From positions 1 through 39,858 of the forward strand of contig JAEKKV010000029.1 in the NCBI GenBank assembly GCA_019510185.1: DNA of 39,858 nt, read 5' to 3'. The DNA is from Verrucomicrobiota bacterium. GTDB taxonomy: Bacteria; Verrucomicrobiota; Verrucomicrobiia; Opitutales; Opitutaceae. The notes under the pieces are model-generated. The model had not been told where the DNA came from and did no database searches. It saw only the letters and a program-made list of their open reading frames with translations. Below, piece by piece: positions 16,104-24,948 of this stretch (position 1 is the first letter of the stretch; every line of letters starts with the position of its first letter). Made by a program: the position numbers and the translations under genes.

Positions 16104-17912
16104 TTATCGCTGAAAACGACGGGCCAGCTCACCATGGCTGAATTCGATGTGCGTCGGCCGGCCGGCCGGGCTGGTCAGCGGCGCACGACAGGCGAAAAGC
16201 TGCACGACCAACCGCTGCATTTCGTCCGCGCCCGCCGTGTCGCCCAGCCGCACGGCCTTGGCGCAGGCGAGACGGGCGAGCTGCTCCCGCGCCGTGTCGA
16301 TATTGCGATCCTGCAACCGGCCGTCGCGCAACGCGCCCAGCAGCTCGCGCACGAACGGCTCCGCGTCCGCCGGCTCCATCCAGGCGGGCAGGCTTTCGAT
16401 GCGGAAAAAATTGCGCCCGAACTCGGCCATCTCGAAACCATGACCGTTGAAAAACTCCAGCCGGGCGAGCAGCAGCGCGCTGGCAATGGGATCGAGCTCC
16501 AGCGGCACCGGCAGGAGCAGGCGCTGGCTCGGCACCGTCCCGTCGCGAAACTGCTCCTGCAATCGCTCGAACCAGATGCGTTCGTGCGCCGCCCGACGGT
16601 CCAGGAGCACCAGACCCGAGGCGGTTTCAAAAAGCGCGTAGCTCCCGTGCGCCAGCCCGAGCCAGCGCCAGCCGGACACCGCGGACGCGGTGCCGACCGC
16701 CGCAACCGCGGCAACCGGAACCAAGGGGGACGGCGCGGCGGAAGATGAAACCGCGGGCGTAGAAGCGGAGACGTGTCCCGTGACACGCCGCTCGGTCGTC
16801 GCCGGCAGGACAGCCGCGAGTTTCGGCGCGCTCGGCACGGCCAGAGGAGCCGCCATCGCCGGGACGGAACGCGGCTCCATCCCGGACGTAACGGATGGCG
16901 CGACAACGGACGGCGCTGTTACCCCAAGTTCCCGGAGCCGGTTCAACACGGCGCGAATGATAAACCCGCGCACCGAAGTCTCGCTGCGGAAGCGCACCTC
17001 GCGCTTGGCCGGGTGCACGTTCACGTCGACCGCCGCCGGATCGATCTCGAAAAAAACGAAGGCCAGCGGATAGCGCCCCTTGGGCAGCGACTCGTGATAG
17101 CTCTCGATCAGCGCGTAGTTGAGCGCGCGACTGTCGACCGGACGCTGGTTGATGAACGTGATCATCTCGTGCCGCGTCGCCCTGCCCGTGCCCGGCCGGC
17201 CGATGAGTCCGCTCAGTCGCATGCCCGCCTCCGTCACCTCGATCGGCACCAGCCCCTCGGCCAGCTGCCGGCCGAAAATCTCGGCCACCCGCTCCGCCAA
17301 TCCCGTGCACTCCGGCGAACGGAAAATCACGCGGCCGTCCTCGATCAACGTAAACGCCACCTGCGGAAATGCCAGGGCGTAGAGCCGCACGCCCGAGATG
17401 ATGTGCGCGGCTTCCGTCTGGTCGGTCTTGAGAAACTTGCGGCGGGCCGGCACCGAGTTGAAAAGCTGCGCCACCTCGATGCGCGTGCCCACCGGACGCC
17501 CGCAGTCGCGCACGTGGACGAATTTGCCTCCGTTCACGAGGATCTCCGTGCCGGCGTCGGCACCGCTCTCGCGTGTCTGCAACGTGAAACGCGAAACGCT
17601 CGCGATGGACGGTAGCGCCTCGCCGCGGAACCCGAAGCTCGCGAGCCGGTTCAGATCGTCGGCCTCGGCGATCTTGCTCGTGGCGTGGCGCTCCAGCGCG
17701 AGCAGCGCGTCGTCGCGCGACATGCCGTGGCCGTTGTCCTCGATCCGCATGAGCGAGCGGCCGCCGTGGCGGAACTCGACCTCGATGCGCGTGGCTCCGG
17801 CGTCGAGCGCGTTCTCGACCAGTTCTTTGACCACCGCCGCCGGACGCTCGATCACCTCGCCCGCGGCGATTTGATTGGCGACCCGGTCGGAGAGGATGCG
17901 GACTTTGGCCAT
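16104..17912 (-). CDS. mutL: DNA mismatch repair protein MutL
   Basis: 602 residues from ATG 17912 (MAKVRILSDRVANQIAAGEV), the conserved MutL start. The GHKL ATPase has ELVENALDAGA, EDNGHGM, FGFRGEALPSIASVS and LFNSVPARRKFLK. A Pro/Ala/Val-rich linker (about residues 330-410) leads to the C-terminal dimerisation domain. There, the endonuclease motif region reads LLDRRAAHERI rather than DQHAAxER, and near the end SPAGRPTHIEF replaces the C-P/N-H-G-R-P metal motif, so endonuclease activity is doubtful (see finding). MutS is not in the window. It lies between glgP and argH on the same strand. Confidence 0.95.
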   Translation of the reverse strand: MAKVRILSDRVANQIAAGEVIERPAAVVKELVENALDAGATRIEVEFRHGGRSLMRIEDNGHGMSRDDALLALERHATSKIAEADDLNRLASFGFRGEALPSIASVSRFTLQTRESGADAGTEILVNGGKFVHVRDCGRPVGTRIEVAQLFNSVPARRKFLKTDQTEAAHIISGVRLYALAFPQVAFTLIEDGRVIFRSPECTGLAERVAEIFGRQLAEGLVPIEVTEAGMRLSGLIGRPGTGRATRHEMITFINQRPVDSRALNYALIESYHESLPKGRYPLAFVFFEIDPAAVDVNVHPAKREVRFRSETSVRGFIIRAVLNRLRELGVTAPSVVAPSVTSGMEPRSVPAMAAPLAVPSAPKLAAVLPATTERRVTGHVSASTPAVSSSAAPSPLVPVAAVAAVGTASAVSGWRWLGLAHGSYALFETASGLVLLDRRAAHERIWFERLQEQFRDGTVPSQRLLLPVPLELDPIASALLLARLEFFNGHGFEMAEFGRNFFRIESLPAWMEPADAEPFVRELLGALRDGRLQDRNIDTAREQLARLACAKAVRLGDTAGADEMQRLVVQLFACRAPLTSPAGRPTHIEFSHGELARRFQR

Positions 17913-17939
17913 CGGCGAAGGATTTAGTTGATCACGCAA

Positions 17940-17957
17940 ACACGGAAGACACGGAGA
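17940..17957. repeat. Tandem 9-mer between argH and mutL
   Basis: ACACGGAAG (17940-17948) is followed directly by ACACGGAGA (17949-17957), seven of nine identical. It lies in the gap between the argH stop and the mutL start. Similar ACGGA-type short intergenic repeats are, as far as I recall, frequent in verrucomicrobial and planctomycete genomes; this is not verified. Confidence 0.35.
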
Positions 17958-18002
17958 CGATCACCAGTTCCATTCCGCGCTTCCGTGGCAAAGATCCGCC
18001 GC

Positions 18003-19403
18003 TCAACTCAGCGCCTTCGCCCAGCGTTTGAACTGCTTTTTCACCTGCGCCGGGCCGGGCATGCCGGTGCCGCGGCGCAACGCCATGCCGCGTTTGAGGT
18101 CGAACACCTCGACCCAGTCCGGACCGAAACCCGGATGAAGCTTCCGCACCTCGTCGGACGGCAGCTGATCCAGCTTCATATTGTTTTTCTCCGCGAGCTT
18201 CACGACCGCGCCGACCGCGTGATGGGCCTCGCGGAAGGGCACGCCGCGCGCCACGAGATAATCCGCCAGATCGGTCGCGAGCAGCGCCGGATCGGCCACC
18301 GCCTCGGCGCAACGCGTCCGGAAAACCGTCATCCCGGCGATCGTTCCCGCCAGCACGTCGGCACAAAGCGCGGTCTGGTCGAAGCTGTCGAAAACCGGCG
18401 GCTTGTCCTCCTGCAAATCGCGATTGTAGGTGAGCGGAAGTCCCTTCGCGAGGGTGAGGAGCGTGTGCAGGTTGCCCTGCAGACGGGCCGATTTGCCGCG
18501 CAGGAGCTCGCAGGAATCGGGATTCTTTTTCTGCGGCATGAGCGACGAGCCCGTGCAAAACGTGTCGGGGAGGTCGATGAATTTGAACTCCACACTGGAC
18601 CAGATGATGAGATCCTCGGCGATGCGCGACATGTGCACGCCAAAAAGCGCGCAGGCGGCGGCGAACTCGATGAAGAGGTCGCGGTCGGCCACCGTATCCA
18701 TCGAATTCTGCGTCACGCGCGGGCGTCCCTTGGTATCGACGAAACCGAGTTGTTTCGCGGTGAACTCGCGATCGATAGGCAGCGTGGTGCCGGCGATGGC
18801 GCCGGAGCCGAGCGGACACCAGTTGGCGTGGTCCGCCACCACCGAGAAACGCTCGCGGTCCCGCTCCAGCATCTCCAGGTAGGCGAACAGATGGTGCGAA
18901 AGAAACACCGGCTGCGCGCGCTGCAAATGGGTGTAGCCCGGGATGAGCACGTCGCCGTCGCGACCGGCCACAGCGAGGACGGCCTGTTGCGCCCCGCGAA
19001 TCTTCTCCGAGAGAACGGCGCAGGCATGCTTGAAAAACAGCCGCATGTCCGTCGCGACCTGGTCGTTGCGGCTGCGGGCGGTGTGCAGCTTGGCGGCGGC
19101 GGGCACGCGGCGGGTGAGCGCCTGCTCGATGTTCATGTGCACGTCCTCGAGCTGCGTGCTCCAGGTGAACCGCCCCGCCTCGATCTCGGCGAGAACGGCG
19201 TCGAGCCCCGCATGGATCGCGTCACGTTCCTTCGCGGTGATGATGCCGACATGCGCCAGCATGGCCGAGTGGGCCTTGCTACCGGCGACGTCGAACGGCG
19301 CGAGGCGCCGGTCGAAGGACACGGACTCGCTGAACTGCAGCATCAACTCGGCAGGGCCGGAGGAGAACCGTCCGCCCCAGGTCGCTTGGGATTGCTTCGC
19401 CAT
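18003..19403 (-). CDS. argH: Argininosuccinate lyase
   Basis: 466 residues from ATG 19403 ([13 protein letters not shown]); an earlier in-frame ATG at 19421 adds six unconserved residues. The enzyme splits argininosuccinate into arginine and fumarate, the last step of arginine synthesis, as a tetramer. The fumarase/aspartase-superfamily signature [11 protein letters not shown] contains the catalytic serine. Also seen are [28 protein letters not shown] and [17 protein letters not shown]. Length is normal. No other arginine genes are adjacent. It is followed by mutL 90 bp further on the same strand. Confidence 0.96.
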   Translation of the reverse strand: MAKQSQATWGGRFSSGPAELMLQFSESVSFDRRLAPFDVAGSKAHSAMLAHVGIITAKERDAIHAGLDAVLAEIEAGRFTWSTQLEDVHMNIEQALTRRVPAAAKLHTARSRNDQVATDMRLFFKHACAVLSEKIRGAQQAVLAVAGRDGDVLIPGYTHLQRAQPVFLSHHLFAYLEMLERDRERFSVVADHANWCPLGSGAIAGTTLPIDREFTAKQLGFVDTKGRPRVTQNSMDTVADRDLFIEFAAACALFGVHMSRIAEDLIIWSSVEFKFIDLPDTFCTGSSLMPQKKNPDSCELLRGKSARLQGNLHTLLTLAKGLPLTYNRDLQEDKPPVFDSFDQTALCADVLAGTIAGMTVFRTRCAEAVADPALLATDLADYLVARGVPFREAHHAVGAVVKLAEKNNMKLDQLPSDEVRKLHPGFGPDWVEVFDLKRGMALRRGTGMPGPAQVKKQFKRWAKALS

Positions 19404-19473
19404 AAAGAGGCCGTAGCACAACGCGCCCCCCCCGCCCTGCGCAATGCGAAAGACGGGCCGCGCGAAAACGCGA

Positions 19474-21045
19474 TCAGCCCATCGTGGAAAAAACCCGGTT
19501 CACCTCCGCCAGGGCTTCCGTCATCGCGAAGGGCTTTTGCAGGTAGCCTTTCGCGCCGGCCTTCAGGATTTCGTTCTTCAGATTCGCCTCGAGATGGCCG
19601 CTCATGACGATGGCGCTCACCGAGGGCGTGTGCTCCTTGATTTTCACGAACGCTTCCCAGCCGCTCATCCGCGGCAGGCCAAGATCGATCAGCACCAGCG
19701 CGATGCGCGCGGCGTTGGCCTTGAAAAAATCGACCGCCTCGATTCCGTCGCGCGCCTTGATGATCTGAAAGCCCTTGCGCTCAAGCGCCGACCCCAGCGA
19801 GTGCAACATCGACTCCTCGTCGTCCACCAGCAGCACAGTGCGGAGCGCCGGCGCCGGCAACACCTCGGCAGACACCGCCGTTTCCACGCCCTTCCCCAAC
19901 TCCAGCAACGCGGGCAGGTAGAGGCGGAAGATCAACGCCGGCCCGGACATCGCGTCCACCTCCAGGTAACCGCGATGGCTGGCCATGATGCTGTGCACCA
20001 CCAGGATCGCGAGATCCCGCCGCTTCTCGGCAAACCGCACCGCCGCGGCCCATACGGCCGGATTTTCCTCGTTAGCCAGCACCGATTTCGAAGGCTCGGC
20101 GCACAATGTCAGCATCACATAGGACGGCTCGCGGGCGTCGGCGAACCGGGCGCGCACTTCCTCGCCCGACGTCCAGCGGGTGGTGAACAAAATCCGCCCG
20201 CCCGGCCCGGTGAGATCGCGCGCCTTCTGCCCGAGATTGGCCAGCGCATGATGAAAATGCTGCGGATCCAGCAACACCGCCGGCAATCCCTCCTCCAGAT
20301 CGAGTACCACGTCCATCCCGGGGGTCAGCGTTTCCGCGCCCATGCGATAAAATTCCCTCACAAAGCTCCCAACTTCGATGCGCTGAAAAGCCAGTTCGTC
20401 TCTGCGAGAAAGATGGAGGGTTTGGCGGATCAGATTCGCGGCGCGCCGGACCGCATGCTCAATGCCGTTGACCGCGGTGTTTAGACGAGGCGGGTCCAGA
20501 GAACCGTCCTGCAAAAACGCGGTGTAGCCCAGGATAATCGAAAGCAGGTTGTTAAAATCGTTGCCAATGTCCGATGCCAGCGCCGCGAAATTCTCCGCGC
20601 GCTGATGCTGGCGGAGCTGCCCTGCGCCCTGGATCTGGAGCCCCAGATCCACCAGGGTCGTCAGGCGGAAGATTCGCCCGCCCGGCAGATTCACCCGCGT
20701 GTCCGTGGCATGGACGAAGAGCGAGCGGCCGCTCTTGTGCATGTAAAGGGCTCCGGCCGGCGCCGAGTCATCGCCCTTGATGAAGGCCTGGTGCGCCGCC
20801 GAGCCGCGCACGGACGCCTCCGCCGTGAGCAAGCGCGTCAGGGAGGACCCGACCAGTTCCTCCGCCGCATAGCCGACGGTTTCGCAAAACGCCGCGTTAA
20901 CCGCGACGATGACGCCTTTGGCGTCCGTGAGGCACAATCCGAGCGGGGCCTGAGCCCAGAAGTCCGCGAACAATCCGCCGAACTCGACCGGCAGGCCGGC
21001 CGTGGCAATCGGACTCAGGGCGGTGCTGACAGGACGGTCGCTCAT
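19474..21045 (-). CDS. Hybrid PAS / degenerate histidine kinase with C-terminal receiver
   Basis: 523 residues. A PAS domain covers about 23-135 ([20 protein letters not shown]). A dimerisation helix covers about 145-215, but the usual H-D-F-N-N reads N-D-F-N-N, with Asn162 in place of the phosphorylated histidine. The ATPase-like part (about 245-380) has Lys274 where the Mg-chelating Asn of NLxxNAxD is expected, and no clear DxGxG or GxGL boxes. The C-terminal receiver (402-520) is intact: Asp408/409, Asp454, Ser482, Lys504. So it probably does not autophosphorylate, but may receive phosphate. Its ATG overlaps the stop of the OsmC gene (ATGA at 21042-21045). Confidence 0.82.
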   Translation of the reverse strand: MSDRPVSTALSPIATAGLPVEFGGLFADFWAQAPLGLCLTDAKGVIVAVNAAFCETVGYAAEELVGSSLTRLLTAEASVRGSAAHQAFIKGDDSAPAGALYMHKSGRSLFVHATDTRVNLPGGRIFRLTTLVDLGLQIQGAGQLRQHQRAENFAALASDIGNDFNNLLSIILGYTAFLQDGSLDPPRLNTAVNGIEHAVRRAANLIRQTLHLSRRDELAFQRIEVGSFVREFYRMGAETLTPGMDVVLDLEEGLPAVLLDPQHFHHALANLGQKARDLTGPGGRILFTTRWTSGEEVRARFADAREPSYVMLTLCAEPSKSVLANEENPAVWAAAVRFAEKRRDLAILVVHSIMASHRGYLEVDAMSGPALIFRLYLPALLELGKGVETAVSAEVLPAPALRTVLLVDDEESMLHSLGSALERKGFQIIKARDGIEAVDFFKANAARIALVLIDLGLPRMSGWEAFVKIKEHTPSVSAIVMSGHLEANLKNEILKAGAKGYLQKPFAMTEALAEVNRVFSTMG

Positions 21046-21452
21046 GAGGACCAATGAAACACGACCGGCTTCTCGACCTGCGGATGCAGGCTTTGATGCA
21101 CCGGGCAATGATGCGCGGCATGCTCCAGCAATTGCGCCAGGGTGTCGGTTTTCGGGATGGGCAGCCAAAGTTGCGTGGTCAGCCGGAGAATGCGCCGTGG
21201 AGCGTCGGCCGACATCTCCTTCGTGACTTCAAATTTCAACCCGCGCAGATCGATGCCGTGCTTGCGCGCGACCAGCGCCATCGTGGTCGCGATGCAGGTG
21301 GCGAGCGATGTCGCGGTGAGATCCGTCGGCGAGAAAGCCTCGCCGCGGCCTTGGTTGTCCTTGGGTGCGTCCGTGCCCAGACGGCTGCCCGAAGGCTCGT
21401 GAATGGCCAGGCAATGAAGGTCGCCCTGGTACTCGCCGGTGATTTTAACCAT
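21042..21452 (-). CDS. OsmC/Ohr-family peroxiredoxin-like protein
   Basis: 136 residues, ATG at 21452. It matches the OsmC family of organic-hydroperoxide-handling proteins: GEAFSPTDLTATSLATCIATTM with the peroxidatic Cys53, and HHCPVHQSL with the second conserved Cys116. Such proteins are cytoplasmic dimers that reduce organic hydroperoxides with dithiol help. The subfamily (OsmC, Ohr or YhfA-like) cannot be fixed by eye. Its stop overlaps the start of the degenerate kinase by ATGA, so the two are translationally coupled. A tRNA-Arg on the same strand lies 54 bp upstream. Confidence 0.85.
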   Translation of the reverse strand: MVKITGEYQGDLHCLAIHEPSGSRLGTDAPKDNQGRGEAFSPTDLTATSLATCIATTMALVARKHGIDLRGLKFEVTKEMSADAPRRILRLTTQLWLPIPKTDTLAQLLEHAAHHCPVHQSLHPQVEKPVVFHWSS

Positions 21453-21505
21453 GGGCGAAATCTCAATTCTTTGGCGATTCTGGCCAGCTAAAAAACTGTT
21501 TAAAA

Positions 21506-21582
<77 letters not shown>

Positions 21583-21692
21583 CCCTTGCCGAACGTCCCG
21601 AGCGTTAGCGGTGTGCGCCGGCTCCGACAAGGGCAAAGGCTCCGCGTGCAGTTGACCTCCCCCGCCGTCGTCTTCATCCAGCGCTAACTCCC

Positions 21693-22241
21693 ATGAGCGC
21701 TCCGCTTCCCCCTTGCCCGCATCTGCCTGCCCCTCGCGCCCACATGGACTGGCGCGCCTTCGACGCGCATGGGGAAGAGCGCGGCGCGGGGTTTTATCAC
21801 ACCGCGCTGGAATACGGCCATTACCTCTGGCAACAGGGCTTTTCCGCTCGGGCGATCCTCTGTCTCGATCGAGCCATGGGGGCGGATCTGCAGGGCGACG
21901 AACCGATCCTGAAGCTTTGTCCCATGCCCTACGCAGCGATGGTGTGGTTTCTCACCCACACCCCGCCCGCCGTTTTCATGGGCAACCCGCGCGTGCATTT
22001 TCAACATTACGCGGATCGCCTGCGGGCCCCCCGCCGCGAGGTGCGCCGTGCCCGCGCCTGGGCCTGCTGGGCGCTCACTCGCCGCCTCCATCCTTCATTG
22101 CCGCCCGACCCCAAGCACCTCGTGCAAGAACCCTCCGAAACCGAGATCGCCGCCGCCTTGGCCGCGCATGGTCTGCCCGGCGAAAACGATCTCTGGAGAA
22201 GCGTTCTGGAGAGCTGCGTCTCGGTGCGGGAAGCCTCTTGA
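21693..22241 (+). CDS. Conserved-type hypothetical protein
   Basis: 182 residues, no signal or membrane helix, so cytoplasmic. It looks like a real gene by codon usage. It has a compact aromatic/Gly-rich core (DWRAFDAHGEERGAGFYHTAL, then EYGHYLWQQGFSARAILCLD, then KLCPMPYAAMVWFL) and an Arg/Ala-rich helix (RREVRRARAWACWALTRRL). I recall similar proteins in Verrucomicrobia but cannot name a function. It lies between tRNA-Arg (opposite strand) and tRNA-Asp (same strand). Confidence 0.65.
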   Translation: MSAPLPPCPHLPAPRAHMDWRAFDAHGEERGAGFYHTALEYGHYLWQQGFSARAILCLDRAMGADLQGDEPILKLCPMPYAAMVWFLTHTPPAVFMGNPRVHFQHYADRLRAPRREVRRARAWACWALTRRLHPSLPPDPKHLVQEPSETEIAAALAAHGLPGENDLWRSVLESCVSVREAS

Positions 22242-22271
22242 ATTTTCTCAAAAATTGCGGGCAAACAACGC

Positions 22272-22299
22272 TTGACAGTCCCCCCGCCGAACCTACGTT
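22272..22299 (+). promoter_or_regulatory. Putative promoter of tRNA-Asp
   Basis: A perfect -35 hexamer TTGACA (22272-22277), a 16-bp spacer and a moderate -10 TACGTT (22294-22299) lie 22-49 bp upstream of the tRNA-Asp 5' end. This spacing fits a short leader. Confidence 0.6.
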
Positions 22300-22320
22300 C
22301 GCCCTCCTTTCCCGATTCAC

Positions 22321-22397
22321 GGGGTGGTAGCTCAGCTGGTTAGAGCGTCTGCCTGTCACGCAGAAGGTCGCGGGTTCGAGTCCCGTCCATCCCGCCA
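22321..22397 (+). tRNA. tRNA-Asp (anticodon GTC)
   Basis: 77 nt cloverleaf with acceptor stem GGGGTGG/CCATCCC (one G.U pair), discriminator G, encoded CCA, anticodon loop CTGTCAC (GTC) and the T-loop TTCGAGT. The G73 discriminator is normal for tRNA-Asp. A terminator follows directly. Confidence 0.96.
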
Positions 22398-22404
22398 GTT
22401 TTAG

Positions 22405-22436
22405 AACCCGCTTTTCTTAAAAGAGAAGCGGGTTTT
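22405..22436 (+). terminator. Rho-independent terminator after tRNA-Asp
   Basis: A stem starting AACCCGCTT (22405-22413) pairs with AAGCGGGTT (22426-22434), extending inward through a G.U pair, with a tight A-rich loop, followed by TTTT-type sequence. It starts 8 bp after the CCA end. Confidence 0.85.
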
Positions 22437-22456
22437 CTATTTCCCAAAGGGACGTT

Positions 22457-22478
22457 AGTGGCAACGAGAGTGGCAACG
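22457..22478. repeat. Direct repeat upstream of LuxR-type gene
   Basis: AGTGGCAACG occurs at 22457-22466 and 22469-22478, 12 bp apart (about one helical turn), 20-41 bp upstream of the 22498 start codon. A regulator binding site is possible; no direct evidence. Confidence 0.4.
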
Positions 22479-22497
22479 CGCCCATCTTTGTTGATGG

Positions 22498-23235
22498 ATG
22501 TTTCTGGATGCCCGGCTCGTCATGCCGCCCAAAAACGCCGCGCTGCGTATCGTGGTCCTGAAAGGCGACAGGCTTTACGGAGACTTGATCAGCCGGCACA
22601 TCAAAGAACTCTGGCGCAACGCCGACGTGCAGGTTTTTCAGCTCGGTTTCGACGCGCTCGATTCCGTCCAGGCGCAACTGCCGGACCTGTTCATCACCGG
22701 GGTGAAGATCGACGACATGGACGGACTCGAACACCTTGAACCGTTCATCGAGACGACTCTTCCGGTGTTGGTGCTGACTTCCCGCAAGGACACACGCACG
22801 TTCGATCTCCTGCGCAGCGTGCGCTACGACGGGCTCTACGACGGCCACGCGGAGGGCATGGAGAACCTGCCCACCGCCTTGCAGGAAGTCATTGCGCGCC
22901 GGCTCTACGTGAGCCCGACCATGCTGCCGTTCCTGAAACGGCCAAAGAACATCACGCTCGATGCGCTCACGGAGAAGGAGCAGATGGTGCTGTCGATCAT
23001 CGGCGATGGTTCGGACGATCAGCAGGCGGCGGAGCGCCTTGGGATTTCGCCGCACACGGTGAACACCCACCGCAAGGCGATCATGGCGAAATTGAAGCTG
23101 CACCACAAAGGCCAGCTCATGCTGTATGCGCTCCAGAACGGCTACATCTGGGTGACCGCGAAGAGCGTTTACCACCCGGGATTCCAACGCCGGCTTCAGG
23201 CCGCCGCCGGCATCGGGAAGCCCGCTCCGACCTGA
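22498..23235 (+). CDS. LuxR-type regulator with degenerate receiver domain
   Basis: 245 residues from ATG 22498; a second ATG at 22522 (MPPKNAALR) is equally possible. Residues about 16-125 follow a receiver fold, but the phosphorylated Asp is replaced by Gly68 (PDLFITGVKIDDMDG), and the acidic pair after strand 1 reads KG (VVLKGDR). The C-terminal part (about 157-220) is a LuxR/NarL HTH: LTEKEQMVLSII, then QQAAERLGISPHTVNTHRKAIMAKL. It probably binds DNA without phosphorylation control, perhaps by ligand or oligomerisation. No kinase gene is adjacent. It lies just after the tRNA-Asp terminator. Confidence 0.78.
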   Translation: MFLDARLVMPPKNAALRIVVLKGDRLYGDLISRHIKELWRNADVQVFQLGFDALDSVQAQLPDLFITGVKIDDMDGLEHLEPFIETTLPVLVLTSRKDTRTFDLLRSVRYDGLYDGHAEGMENLPTALQEVIARRLYVSPTMLPFLKRPKNITLDALTEKEQMVLSIIGDGSDDQQAAERLGISPHTVNTHRKAIMAKLKLHHKGQLMLYALQNGYIWVTAKSVYHPGFQRRLQAAAGIGKPAPT

Positions 23236-23446
23236 GCGCCAGCGCGTAAGTCCGAGGCTAGTGTAAAAAGGGACCGAAGTTCCCTCGTTCAGTTCTCGTA
23301 GGGAAGTCATCAGCGAGGGTTACGACACCGGTCACCTCACGCCCACTCGCATAGGGTTCAATTACGTCTGGTAAGGTACGGACTCAGAGAGCAATAGTCC
23401 CCCACGCTGCATTCATTGCCCAATCTCCGGTTTCTAAAATTGATAT

Positions 23447-24466
23447 ATGTTTAATCTTAAAAGCTTTTCCTTGTTCACTGTTTTCTGCGGCGCGTTGTGC
23501 TGCAACGCAGCCGAGCCTTACCACCTTTCCCGTGAAATCCCTGTCGACGGCGAAGGCGGGTGGGATTGCCTGAGAATTGATGGTTCCGGCCATCGGCTTT
23601 ACGTTTCTCATTCCTCGAAATTTGTCGTTATCGACACGGAAAAGAACGCCATCGTCGGCGAAATAAGCGGCACGCCCGGGGCTCATGATATCGCCATTGC
23701 TCCAGAGTTGGGTCGGGGATTCACCAGCAATGGTAAGGAAAACAAATCGAGCGTAGTCGACCTCGCCACGCTAAAGACGCTGGGCAAAATCGATACAGGG
23801 AAAAATCCCGACATCGTCGTTTATGAGCCGAGTCAGAAAGAGGTCTGGTGCTTTAATGCCAAGGGAAACTCTATCACGGTCATCAACGCTGCCTCCGCCA
23901 GTGTCGTCGCCACCATTGCCTTACCAGGCAATCCCGAGTTTGCCGCCTGTGATTCGTCGGCAGGCAAAGTTTATTGTAACATTGAAAGCAAGAACGAGGT
24001 CGGCGTCATTGATATTAAAACCCATACGCTAGAAACGACGTGGCCTATCGCACCCGGCGAAGCCGCCTCTGGCCTTGCGATTGATTTGGTCCATCACCGT
24101 TTATTTTTGGGCTGCGACAACCAGCTCCTGGTCGTGATGGATAGCACGAATGGGAAGGTTATCACCTCTCTGCCCATCGGCCGACATATCGACGGAACCG
24201 TGTTCGATCCGGGTACGCAGTTGGCATTTGCCTCCGGTGGCGACGGCACGACCACGATCATCCACGAGGACACGCCCGATCAGTTCACGGTGGTGCAGAA
24301 ACTTCAAACGGAACTTGGAGCCAAGACCATGACTCTCGATGCCCCAACCCACCGCATCTATCTAGGCTCTGCCAAGTTTGAAGCTTTGCCGCCGGGTTCG
24401 CAGGAAAACCGTCCCAAGATGATCCCTGGCACCTTTAAAGTGCTAGTGTATGAGATTGCGAAATGA
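23447..24466 (+). CDS. YncE-like exported beta-propeller protein
   Basis: 339 residues with a signal peptide (MFNLKSFSLFTVFCGALCCNA, cleavage near 21). The mature chain consists of repeated blades of the YncE/YVTN type, for example GSGHRLYVSHSSKFVVIDTE, then NSITVINAASASVVATI, then SKNEVGVIDIKTHTLETTW, so a seven-bladed propeller is likely. Such proteins are periplasmic or extracellular binding proteins, and the ligand cannot be told from sequence. Its G+C content is lower than that of the neighbours, consistent with acquisition. No clear ribosome-binding site precedes the ATG. It is flanked by the LuxR-type gene and a small gene on the opposite strand. Confidence 0.8.
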   Translation: MFNLKSFSLFTVFCGALCCNAAEPYHLSREIPVDGEGGWDCLRIDGSGHRLYVSHSSKFVVIDTEKNAIVGEISGTPGAHDIAIAPELGRGFTSNGKENKSSVVDLATLKTLGKIDTGKNPDIVVYEPSQKEVWCFNAKGNSITVINAASASVVATIALPGNPEFAACDSSAGKVYCNIESKNEVGVIDIKTHTLETTWPIAPGEAASGLAIDLVHHRLFLGCDNQLLVVMDSTNGKVITSLPIGRHIDGTVFDPGTQLAFASGGDGTTTIIHEDTPDQFTVVQKLQTELGAKTMTLDAPTHRIYLGSAKFEALPPGSQENRPKMIPGTFKVLVYEIAK

Positions 24467-24608
24467 GTGGTCGGCTGATCACAGAATCGCCGTTCCGATC
24501 ACAATGAACCGAATCAGCCCGGGTTCGTCGCGCTGCGAAGGGCAGTAACTAGAAGGATACGAGGGAACCGAGCGTCGGTTCGGCTGTTCGCCACGGCGGC
24601 GAAGGACA

Positions 24609-24638
24609 CAAAAAAGGCGGCCGGGGATGCCGGCCGCC
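24609..24638 (-). terminator. Rho-independent terminator of the small minus-strand gene
   Basis: A 9-bp stem GGCGGCCGG (24616-24624) / CCGGCCGCC (24630-24638) with a 5-nt loop has an A-run on its left side (24610-24615), which reads as a U-tract on the minus strand. It lies just after the stop of the gene that ends at 24652. Confidence 0.82.
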
Positions 24639-24651
24639 GCTGTCGCGAGGG

Positions 24652-24948
24652 TCACTCGGTTTGCTCGGACTTCAGTTCCGCGCGGCGTTCGAAGATGAAC
24701 GTGTGGGCTTGGTCGGCCAGCTTGGCGAGGAGCAGGAGATCATCACGGCCGAAGCTGTCGGTGTCGCGATAGTTCTTGGCGTCGTCCATGTAGATCCGAG
24801 CGAAGGTCACGTTGTAGAATTTCCTCTGGTCGGCTTCGTTCTCCCACACGGCGGCTTTGATCCGGCCGAGGTTGAAGGTTTTCACCGGCAGCTTGGCGCT
24901 GGTGGTGGTCTGGGCAGGCGAGGCGGGTTGAGCGGTCTTGGAGGGCAT
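24652..24948 (-). CDS. Small conserved protein, mobile-element-associated type
   Basis: 98 residues from ATG 24948. A Ser/Thr/Pro/Ala-rich tail of about 18 residues precedes a conserved-looking core: KTFNLGRIKAAVWENEADQR, then KFYNVTFARIYMDD, then DTDSFGRDDLLLLAKLADQA. I recall small proteins with this pattern on plasmids and integrated elements of planctomycetes and verrucomicrobia, but cannot name a function. It has its own terminator and is isolated, facing an apparently non-coding region. Confidence 0.65.
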   Translation of the reverse strand: MPSKTAQPASPAQTTTSAKLPVKTFNLGRIKAAVWENEADQRKFYNVTFARIYMDDAKNYRDTDSFGRDDLLLLAKLADQAHTFIFERRAELKSEQTE

